Below are positions 1-5,331 of a stretch of DNA of 8,082 nucleotides, piece after piece. The notes under the pieces were generated by a model. That model did no database searches. It was not told where the DNA came from and saw nothing but the letters and a program-made list of their open reading frames with translations. Location of the stretch: contig JAGTQJ010000008.1 in NCBI GenBank assembly GCA_018396515.1, positions 1 to 8,082 of the forward strand. The letters are read 5' to 3'. Numbering within the stretch: the stretch's first letter is position 1; each line of letters opens with the position of its first letter. The position numbers and the translations under genes were made by a program. This stretch comes from Candidatus Bathyarchaeota archaeon. Lineage in GTDB: Archaea; Thermoproteota; Bathyarchaeia; TCS64.

Positions 1-27
1 CAGCTCCGCTGAAATAGGAGCCTCCAT
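1..27 (-). CDS. Possible 5' end of a gene running off the left edge
   Basis: An ATG on the minus strand at 27-25 opens a frame that stays open for nine codons to the window edge (M-E-A-P-I-S-A-E-L). The support is positional: a TATA-like box (CTTAAATAG, 66-58) lies about 35 bases before the ATG, the same distance seen for the P-loop gene and thiL in this window. That predicts a leader of under ten bases. Nine residues are too few to name a product. It could equally be a chance ATG, and the call rests on the promoter spacing alone. Confidence 0.3.
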
Positions 28-57
28 CCCCTAATCCAACAATAATAATAATCTATG

Positions 58-66
58 CTATTTAAG
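58..66 (-). promoter_or_regulatory. TATA-like box for the left-edge frame
   Basis: Minus-strand CTTAAATAG sits in an AT-rich gap about 35 bases upstream of the ATG at 27. The core TTAAATAG is identical to the box before the P-loop gene at 786-779. The role is inferred from position and match. Confidence 0.35.
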
Positions 67-146
67 TCTGAGCTTGAATACCCAGTTGAAGTGCACCTCT
101 ACAAATAGAGAGTCTTAGGACGGTTACAATGTATCCATGGAGGGAG

Positions 147-749
147 CTATATGGGTTCTGCCGTTTTCGGGGTTTCTGAAAGATTTATGACGATGTCCAT
201 CTTGCTAAGGAGAAGCTCCATGAGATACCTTTCGACCTTGGAGACCCCTGTTCCATAATCGAAAGAGAGAGAGCTTCCATAATAACCATTTCCTATGAAG
301 GTCTTTGATGCCTCTAATGCATCAAACACTGCTTTGTAGCATCCAGATTGGAAATATATCGAGACATCGTTTACGAACAATATGGGGGTAGGATCATCCA
401 GAAATTCTCTCAGAAGGGGCTCTATGGATCTCCTGTTTGCCTCGACCATAAGGAGCAGCTGACTGGGTGAACTGGCTGAGAGTCTAGGGGCCACGATCCC
501 TTTGGGTTGGAGATACCTAACATCCCTAGGTAGCTTTATCATCTCGGAGATACATCCACCAATCCTTCTCCCTTGATACTCCATGCTTCGAGGTGCCATA
601 TCGACTATCGTGATATCCCTCGAATAGCCCTTGGATAAAGCATCACAGAGGATCCTGATGGTCATCCCCGTCTTTCCAACCCCAACATCTCCAACTATGA
701 GAGCCCTCTTCAAAATATGATCCTCGAATTTACTACTTAAAGTCAACAC
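147..749 (-). CDS. P-loop NTPase of unknown function, about 200 aa
   Basis: This is a small soluble nucleotide-binding protein with no signal peptide or membrane segment. The Walker A motif is GDVGVGKT at residues 20-27, right after a short beta strand (ALIVG). A Walker B-like strand ending in Asp is PILFVND at 122-128. Other distinctive stretches are TIVDMAP (47-53), APRLSASSP (87-95), GNGYYGSS (153-160) and DYGTG (164-168). The length covers one compact P-loop domain with nothing appended. The start is GTG at 749, with a Shine-Dalgarno-like AGGTGG seven to eight bases ahead and a TATA-like box 34 bases ahead. No partner is adjacent: the next gene on this strand ends about 470 bases upstream. 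The Walker A and B pair supports ATP or GTP binding, but the substrate and pathway are not recognisable. KaiC/RadA-like or adenosyltransferase-like folds are possible but unsupported. Confidence 0.75.
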   Translation of the reverse strand: MLTLSSKFEDHILKRALIVGDVGVGKTGMTIRILCDALSKGYSRDITIVDMAPRSMEYQGRRIGGCISEMIKLPRDVRYLQPKGIVAPRLSASSPSQLLLMVEANRRSIEPLLREFLDDPTPILFVNDVSIYFQSGCYKAVFDALEASKTFIGNGYYGSSLSFDYGTGVSKVERYLMELLLSKMDIVINLSETPKTAEPI

Positions 750-778
750 CTAGCCCACCTATTCAAGACAGCCAATAA

Positions 779-786
779 CTATTTAA
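779..786 (-). promoter_or_regulatory. TATA-like box for the P-loop NTPase gene
   Basis: Minus-strand TTAAATAG is centred about 34 bases before the GTG at 749. Archaeal transcription usually begins about 26-27 bases after the box centre, so the leader would be only about seven bases. In that case the upstream AGGTGG may be only partly transcribed. Confidence 0.4.
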
Positions 787-1139
787 TGTTATCCAATTTT
801 CCTCCGTAAAATTAAGTACCATTTGGAGATGTCGTTGTATAACTTGATATAATGAATTCTTAATTATATAAAAATATTTTCTTGACAGGTGTCATTTTGG
901 CGAGACTTTATCATATCGTGTTGTGGCATACTAACAAGATCACGAGAGATTAACGAATATATAAAATTGGGTGGGGGATCGAAATTCATCGTTGAAGTCT
1001 TTTAAAGCTAAAAGAATGTATCAAGTCGTAATCTTAAGAGTGCGTTCATAAGAAATAGAAATCCAATGTTGAAAGAGATGTTGACATAAGAAAGGGAAGC
1101 GAAACTTGTTTACATACCTGTCGCTGCGATGAGCGGAGT

Positions 1140-1145
1140 AAAAAA
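1140..1145 (-). terminator. T-run downstream of the arsenite permease gene
   Basis: On the minus strand a run of six T lies about 75 bases after the TAA of the permease gene, and a TTTTATTTT stretch lies a little closer, at about 1155-1163. Archaeal termination commonly uses T-rich stretches without a strong hairpin. This is a candidate only. Confidence 0.3.
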
Positions 1146-1220
1146 CGAAGTGAGAAAATAAAAGGGGATGTTACGAAACTCTAAAGTGTGATGCCAAAGA
1201 ACTTGTTCTGTTAACAAAGC

Positions 1221-2321
1221 TTATGAGCCTTTTGAACCTGAAAAGCGATGTTTTGTTTTCGCCGCTATTTTCACGAACAGAAGCATAGATGGCACCTCCC
1301 AGAGTGGACCCACTACCGTAGCTAGAGCTGCGCCTGAGCCTACACCGAACACCGTTATGGCCGTGGCGATCGCAACTTCAAATTGTGTTCCTGAGCTGAT
1401 GAAAGCAACGGTTACCGCATCTCCATATTGGAAACCGAGAAGCCATGGTATAATGTAAAATAGTGAAGCCATTATGAAGAAGTGAGCCAGTAGAGGGGCC
1501 GATATTAAGCCAACCAAAAAAGGCTCCTCTGCAATTATCTCACCCTTTAAAGAAAATAGAATTATGACGGTTACAAGTAGTGCTATGACTGCTGTATTAC
1601 CCATAATTGGTTGAAACCTTTCTCTAAACCACGCTTCTCCCTTCTTCTTTAACAAAATCCTTCTTGTGGTTTGACCTAAGGCCAACGGCAAACCGACAAA
1701 GAGAATAACGCTTTTGGCTATAGGATCTATTGGAATTGGAATGCCACCTACACCCAAGTATAAGGCGGCTAATGGAGTATAAAGTATAAGAGTTGACAGG
1801 GCGTTGATAGCGGTAATTACGACACCTTTGGCAACATCCCCTCCAGCTAGCAGGATCCAGAATAGGACCATGCCTGTGCAAGGTGCTATACCGAGGAGGA
1901 TAACGCCAGCGGCAAACTGAGGATAGCTGTTAAGGAAGAGGCGGGCGAGGAGGGTCATTAGGGCTGGAGCCACCATCCAGTTGCCGACTAATGTGAGAAT
2001 TGCTGGTTTAGGCGATTTGGCTGCTTTAACTAATTCTTTAAATTCTATGCTCGCCATGGTAGGATACATTATAAGAAAAAGAGCAACACCCATTGGTACC
2101 GAGATATCGCTGACTTGAAGCTGTTCAATCCATATACCTAATTCTGGGACAAGCTTACCTAGAAGGAAACCCATGGCCATTGAAAGGAGAACCCAAACAG
2201 TCATGTACTTCTCTAATTTCCCAAGAGTTGGACGGGACTGCTTCAAGCCAGAGTCTTCAGGCTTGAAATTGTTTCCTCCAGGATCTCTTACTACAGCCTT
2301 CCAGATATGGCGACTCTCCAT
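1221..2321 (-). CDS. acr3: ACR3-family arsenite efflux permease
   Basis: A polytopic membrane protein of the bile/arsenite/riboflavin transporter superfamily that would export arsenite, and possibly antimonite, across the cytoplasmic membrane. Numbering from the upstream GTG at 2339, the ACR3 signature is APCTGMVLFW (152-161), with the conserved Cys154. The FSLKGE stretch is at 262-267, and the conserved Glu321 falls in QFEVAIA, followed by SGAALATVVGP (335-345). About ten hydrophobic segments run from residue 46 to 360. Usual ACR3 proteins read NNFELAIA where this has TQFEVAIA. The TATA box (2353-2346) puts transcription start near 2323, so ATG 2321 is favoured as a near-leaderless start (366 aa). 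GTG 2339 would add six residues and lie upstream of transcription start. A hydrophilic N-terminus of about 40 residues precedes the first membrane segment. No arsR or arsC is adjacent. GC is lower than in the CoA-transferase and thiL genes. Confidence 0.85.
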   Translation of the reverse strand: MESRHIWKAVVRDPGGNNFKPEDSGLKQSRPTLGKLEKYMTVWVLLSMAMGFLLGKLVPELGIWIEQLQVSDISVPMGVALFLIMYPTMASIEFKELVKAAKSPKPAILTLVGNWMVAPALMTLLARLFLNSYPQFAAGVILLGIAPCTGMVLFWILLAGGDVAKGVVITAINALSTLILYTPLAALYLGVGGIPIPIDPIAKSVILFVGLPLALGQTTRRILLKKKGEAWFRERFQPIMGNTAVIALLVTVIILFSLKGEIIAEEPFLVGLISAPLLAHFFIMASLFYIIPWLLGFQYGDAVTVAFISSGTQFEVAIATAITVFGVGSGAALATVVGPLWEVPSMLLFVKIAAKTKHRFSGSKGS

Positions 2322-2345
2322 AGATTCGTCTATGAGCACCCCTAA

Positions 2346-2354
2346 TAATATATA
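2346..2354 (-). promoter_or_regulatory. TATA box of the arsenite permease gene
   Basis: The minus strand reads GTATATATTATT across this site, the strongest TATA-like sequence in the window. Its centre is about 26-27 bases before 2323, which places transcription start within a few bases of ATG 2321. This is the main reason for preferring that start over GTG 2339. Confidence 0.6.
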
Positions 2355-2383
2355 CGTTAGGTTAATCTAGAGGGAGGCTCCAC

Positions 2384-2398
2384 TACTGGTTTCCAGTA
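2384..2398. repeat. Perfect inverted repeat upstream of the arsenite permease promoter
   Basis: TACTGG and CCAGTA are separated by TTT. The repeat is centred about 40 bases upstream of the TATA box of the permease gene. A dyad here could bind a regulator, but arms of six bases also arise by chance. No arsR gene is present nearby to support an operator. Confidence 0.3.
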
Positions 2399-2407
2399 TC
2401 ACATCAA

Positions 2408-2739
2408 ATGAAAGCTTCCTCTACCTCCTCAGCTTCAAGGCGCTACGGCTTCATTGAGGGGACGAGGGTCATGCTGAAGTGGATGCGGAGGGGGAGGCTT
2501 ATCAGAGATCCCCCGACTGAGGATTACTAGGGTTTAAGCATGGTCGTGATGAGGCAAAGCCTAGTGGGCATATGCCCAGCAGGAATAGCGGTGGGCATCT
2601 CGCTAACATCGCTGCCAAATTTACCATCAGAAGCGAGATAGATGATAAAGATCGCTCTCTCGAGGCGGTTGACGAGCCTTTCTATGTCCACCCTCTAAGC
2701 CCTGAGATCCTACCTGAGCCACCCAGCAAGTTTCCTTGA
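2408..2739. pseudogene. Probable decayed coding region, strand uncertain
   Basis: This stretch has coding-like GC (36 of 60 at 2461-2520), yet only short frames. On the plus strand, ATG 2408 gives 40 codons ending at TAG 2530, with a basic segment VMLKWMRRGRLI. ATG 2572 gives 55 codons ending at TGA 2739. On the minus strand, GTG 2691 gives 54 codons ending at TAG 2527 and begins with an amphipathic stretch (IERLVNRLERAIFIIY). The minus and second plus frames share codon boundaries, so at most one is real. No TATA box stands at the expected distance before any of them. The likeliest reading is a gene broken by frameshifts and stops. A decayed transposase C-terminus was considered for the basic plus segment, but the match is too weak to name. 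Confidence 0.3.
2565..2578. repeat. 14-base perfect palindrome
   Basis: TGGGCATATGCCCA is its own reverse complement. It lies inside the decayed stretch. A palindrome of this length is expected about once in two windows of this size, so it may mean nothing. An operator or restriction-like site is only a possibility. Confidence 0.5.
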
Positions 2740-2759
2740 AGACTGAAAATGACTATCCT

Positions 2760-2777
2760 AGCATATCCAGCATATCC
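2760..2777. repeat. Two tandem copies of a 9-base unit
   Basis: AGCATATCC is repeated twice head to tail in the gap between the decayed stretch and the tRNA gene. This is directly visible. It looks like simple slippage duplication, with no functional sign. Confidence 0.6.
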
Positions 2778-2890
2778 AGAACCCCAGAGGTGTGCTGCTA
2801 CTCAAATCTCTTAATAAGCTCCGAGTGCCGATCAGAGATAAGAATAGTCTCTCTCCAGCCCCTCAAGCTTAATGGTGGTTCTATGGTTAA

Positions 2891-2963
2891 AGCCCCGGGC
2901 GGGATTCGAACCCGCGACCAACAACTTACGAGGCTGCCGCTCTGGCCACTGAGCTACCGGGGC
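2891..2963 (-). tRNA. tRNA-Thr (anticodon CGU)
   Basis: Seventy-three bases fold into a complete cloverleaf: acceptor GCCCCGG with CCGGGGC; D arm GCTC/GAGC with loop AGTGGCCA; anticodon arm GCAGC/GTTGT around loop CTCGTAA; five-base variable region TGGTC; T arm GCGGG/CCCGC around TTCGAAT. The anticodon is CGT in DNA (CGU), which reads ACG threonine codons. The unpaired base after the acceptor is T (U73), which suits archaeal tRNA-Thr. No CCA is encoded, since the gene is followed by TTAACC, and there is no intron in the anticodon loop. The gene lies 73 bases downstream of the CoA-transferase stop on the same strand but has its own TATA-like box, so it is probably transcribed separately. Confidence 0.95.
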
Positions 2964-2988
2964 CTCCAGTTATTTTGGGATGAAACCC

Positions 2989-2996
2989 ATTTAAGA
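2989..2996 (-). promoter_or_regulatory. TATA-like box of the tRNA-Thr gene
   Basis: Minus-strand TCTTAAAT, within a longer AT-rich run, is centred about 30 bases before the tRNA 5' end. That is the right distance for transcription starting a few bases ahead of the mature end. Confidence 0.45.
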
Positions 2997-3036
2997 ATAT
3001 ATTTGTGGCCTTGAGGATTGAGGTTCATTGTTTTGG

Positions 3037-4197
3037 CTATGGCATGGGCTCCGATGCTATGACCCCAGCCAACTCGAGCTCCCTGATCTTCTCCTCCGTA
3101 TACCCTAAAAGCCCCATGAGGATCTCCCTGTTATGCTGCCCTAATAGGGGTGCTGCTGTGACCACCCTACCAGGGGTCTCGGAGAACTTGACGGGGAAGT
3201 TTGGAACCTTGACCCTGCCAGCCTTCGGGTGCTCAAGCTCGATGAACATGCCTCTGGCTATTAGGTGGGGGTCCTTCACCACCTCGTCGACATGGTATAC
3301 CGGTGCCACTGGGACATCGGCTTTCACGAAGAGTTCCACCGCCTCGTCCCTGGTCATCTCCGCAACCCTCCTCTCCACATCCTCCTTGCTTATCTCCTCA
3401 GCTCCAAGGCATCTCTTCAGGTTGTCTATGGAGGAGGGGGAGAAGGCCGCCAGCCTTATCCAGCCCCCGTCCTTCGTCCTCATCAGGCCCCCCACACCCC
3501 TCGTCGCCGGATACTTGTTCCTCAGCTCCCACGGCTTCATTCCCGAGAGGGTGTAGCAAGTTATGCCGGTGTTAAGGGCGACCATGCAGTCCAGCTGGGA
3601 TACGTCGATCATCTGGCCCTTCCCGGTCTTGTCTCTATACCTGATGGCTGCTATTATGCTCATGGCTGCGAAGAGGGCTGGCCCCAGGTCCCCGTAGGCC
3701 TGGGCCATCTCTATAGGAGGCCCATTAGGGTCAACCCCGTCACCCGTCAGCCTCGTGTGGCCGCTCATAGCCTCAGCGATCATGGCGTATGACCCCCTCT
3801 TCATGTAGGGGCCGTACTGGCCGAAGCCCGATAGGGCTGCGTAGATGATGCTGGGGTTGAGCTCCCTTAAGACTTCGTATCCGAGCCCCAATCTCTCCAT
3901 CGTCCCTGGGCTGAAGTTCTGAACGACCACGTCGGATATCTTGACCAGCTCCTTGAATATGGCAACCCCCTCAGGGCTCTTTAGGTTGAGGGTCAGATCC
4001 TTCTTGTTCAGGTTCAGGTGGTGGAAGGTGTAGGTCACCCCCCCGAAGAGGGCTCCCTCCGCCACCCTATCTATGGCCCCCCATGGGGGCTCGATCCTTA
4101 TGACCTCTGCCCCTAGATCGGCCAGCATCATGGTGCAGAAGGGGCCGAACCATACATGGGTCAGATCCAGAACCCTGATATCATCGAGGATCCCCAT
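3037..4197 (-). CDS. Family III (CaiB/BaiF) CoA-transferase
   Basis: A cytoplasmic enzyme that moves CoA between acyl groups through an aspartyl-CoA thioester intermediate. The 386 residues match the usual length of this family. Motifs in order: RVLDLTHVWFGPFCTMMLADLGAEVI-type N-terminus (8-33); NLNKKDLTLNLKSPEG (62-77); QNFSPGTMERLGLG (93-106); ALSGFGQYGP (121-130); and GDLGPALFA (169-177), where Asp170 is the expected nucleophile. The C-terminal domain keeps the DPH.IARG and FSETPG pattern and ends with the usual GQHNREI.L segment. The ATG at 4197 has an AGTGGTGG Shine-Dalgarno-like sequence just upstream and a TATA box about 44 bases ahead, giving a leader near 18 bases. The substrate cannot be read from sequence: relatives use formyl/oxalyl, carnitine, succinyl-malate or aromatic acyl groups. 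No acyl-CoA dehydrogenase or synthetase is next to it to guide the choice. Confidence 0.9.
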   Translation of the reverse strand: MGILDDIRVLDLTHVWFGPFCTMMLADLGAEVIRIEPPWGAIDRVAEGALFGGVTYTFHHLNLNKKDLTLNLKSPEGVAIFKELVKISDVVVQNFSPGTMERLGLGYEVLRELNPSIIYAALSGFGQYGPYMKRGSYAMIAEAMSGHTRLTGDGVDPNGPPIEMAQAYGDLGPALFAAMSIIAAIRYRDKTGKGQMIDVSQLDCMVALNTGITCYTLSGMKPWELRNKYPATRGVGGLMRTKDGGWIRLAAFSPSSIDNLKRCLGAEEISKEDVERRVAEMTRDEAVELFVKADVPVAPVYHVDEVVKDPHLIARGMFIELEHPKAGRVKVPNFPVKFSETPGRVVTAAPLLGQHNREILMGLLGYTEEKIRELELAGVIASEPMP

Positions 4198-4237
4198 CGA
4201 ACCACCACTTGCGGAATCCTTTTGGAATTCTCATACC

Positions 4238-4245
4238 CATATAAG
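4238..4245 (-). promoter_or_regulatory. TATA box of the CoA-transferase gene
   Basis: Minus-strand CTTATATG is centred about 44 bases before ATG 4197. The predicted transcription start near 4215 leaves an 18-base leader that contains the GGTGG Shine-Dalgarno-like sequence. It lies about four bases from the thiL box on the other strand. Confidence 0.5.
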
Positions 4246-4249
4246 ACCC

Positions 4250-4257
4250 TTTTTATT
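4250..4257 (+). promoter_or_regulatory. TATA-like box of thiL
   Basis: TTTTTATT is centred about 27 bases before 4280. Transcription from there would begin after the GTG at 4278 and about seven bases before ATG 4287, which favours ATG 4287 as the thiL start. The box is close to the divergent CoA-transferase box, so the two promoters may compete. Confidence 0.4.
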
Positions 4258-4286
4258 GACCTCCTACCAGTCTGATAGTGGGTTTT

Positions 4287-5282
4287 ATGGTTACCGTTAG
4301 GGATGTTGGGGAGAGGGGGCTTATAGAGCTCATGATGAGGGTTCTAACCCCGATGCCCTCGGCCCCTATACCCTTCTGGGATGATGTATCCGGATGGGGG
4401 CTTGGAGATGGGAGGGTCGCCGTCCTGAAGACGGATATGCTGGTATGGAGGACGGATGTGCCTAGGGGGATGACCCCCTTCCAGGCTGCTAGAAAGGCGG
4501 TGGTCATGAACTTCAGCGACCTCGCCTCTAAGGGGGTTAAACCCCTAGCCTTCATGGCCTCCCTCGGCATACCCTCGAACATGGAGGTTGAGGCTGTTCT
4601 GGAGATGGCTAGGGGGTTCGACTCCGGCTCCAGGGAGTATGGCGCCTATATGGTCGGGGGGGACACGAACGAGGCTGGGGAGGTTGTGATAGGGGGGGTG
4701 GCCTTCGGCCTGGCTGATGAGAAGACCATAATGAGGAGGGATGGAGCCAGGCCCGGTGACATCCTAGCTACAACTGGGAGCTTCGGAAGGACGGCTGCAG
4801 CCTTTAAGGTCCTGATAGATGGGTATGAGGCGCCGAAGGGGGTCATGGACTCCATTTTAGAGTCTGTCTATATGCCCAAGGCCAGGGTCTCAGAGGGGCT
4901 GGCCCTAGCTGAGACCGGTGCCGTCTCGGCCTCGATGGACTCGAGCGACGGGCTTGCATTGAGCCTCTACGACCTCTCCAGGAGCAGCCATGTCGGATTC
5001 AGGATAGATAGACTACCGGCCTCCCCCGAGGCTAGAGAGTTTGGAGAGGCCTGCGGGATTGAACTTGAGGAGCTTGTATTCTATGGTGGAGAGGAATACG
5101 AACTGGTCTTCACTCTAAAGCCTGAACTTGTGGATTCTGCTAGAAATGCTCTGAGAAGGGTTAATTGTGAGATGATAGAATTTGGAGAGGTCATTGAGGA
5201 GATTAAAATAACCTATACGCATAATGGGGAAGAAAAACCCATAAAGCCCCTTGGATGGAATCACTTTAGAACTATGGATTAA
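4287..5282 (+). CDS. thiL: Thiamine-monophosphate kinase ThiL
   Basis: A cytoplasmic enzyme that phosphorylates thiamine monophosphate with ATP to thiamine diphosphate, the last step of the cofactor pathway. Numbered from GTG 4278, the PurM/AIR-synthetase-like fold shows paired acidic residues WDDVS (34-38), KTDMLV (51-56), the NFSDLASKG segment (78-86), GGDT (127-130), DSSDG (221-225) and GGEEYEL (270-276). These carry the metal and phosphate contacts in characterised ThiL enzymes. Bacterial enzymes usually read GDD and GGEDYEL at two of these places. The length (331-334 aa) is normal. I prefer ATG 4287 because the TATA-like box predicts transcription starting near 4280; GTG 4278 would add three residues. 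No strong Shine-Dalgarno sequence is visible, which suits a very short leader. The gene converges on hppA, with 49 bases between the stops. Confidence 0.93.
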   Translation: MVTVRDVGERGLIELMMRVLTPMPSAPIPFWDDVSGWGLGDGRVAVLKTDMLVWRTDVPRGMTPFQAARKAVVMNFSDLASKGVKPLAFMASLGIPSNMEVEAVLEMARGFDSGSREYGAYMVGGDTNEAGEVVIGGVAFGLADEKTIMRRDGARPGDILATTGSFGRTAAAFKVLIDGYEAPKGVMDSILESVYMPKARVSEGLALAETGAVSASMDSSDGLALSLYDLSRSSHVGFRIDRLPASPEAREFGEACGIELEELVFYGGEEYELVFTLKPELVDSARNALRRVNCEMIEFGEVIEEIKITYTHNGEEKPIKPLGWNHFRTMD

Positions 5283-5287
5283 CTTTA

Positions 5288-5294
5288 TTTTTTT
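5288..5294 (+). terminator. T-run after thiL
   Basis: Seven consecutive T lie six bases after the thiL TAA, with no clear hairpin. This fits the T-rich termination signals common in archaea. The opposite strand, downstream of hppA, has no matching T-run in the 49-base gap. Confidence 0.5.
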
Positions 5295-5331
5295 ATCTCA
5301 GTAGCCTAACTCAGAGGGTCTAGATAACGTT

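Larger units (their letters stand above)
750..1220. other. AT-rich intergenic stretch with no recognised gene
   Basis: These 471 bases lie between the 5' end of the P-loop gene and the 3' end of the arsenite permease gene. Composition is very AT-rich in places (13 G/C of 60 at 841-900). Only frames of about ten codons were found by eye on either strand, for example ATG at 1017 plus. Apart from the promoter at 779-786 and a T-run at 1145-1140 on the minus strand, I see no tRNA, no array of repeats and no convincing C/D-box RNA. A small RNA cannot be ruled out by eye. Confidence 0.6.

Noticed and set aside
802..813. The 12-mer CTCCGTAAAATT shared with 7439-7450, both in AT-rich gaps
   Set aside because: About two matching 12-mers are expected by chance in a window of this size, and the flanks do not extend the match convincingly.
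1118..1165. A possible C/D-box guide RNA around GCGATGAG
   Set aside because: The C box has a mismatch, and no correctly spaced D box (CTGA) follows.
2736..3014. A 92-codon plus-strand open frame across the tRNA region
   Set aside because: It is antisense to an intact tRNA-Thr gene, and its middle residues simply translate the tRNA complement.
3005..3792. Long plus-strand open frames of 90 to 183 codons opposite the CoA-transferase gene
   Set aside because: They lie entirely or mostly antisense to a gene with full family motifs. High GC makes such shadow frames common, and their translations are low in complexity.
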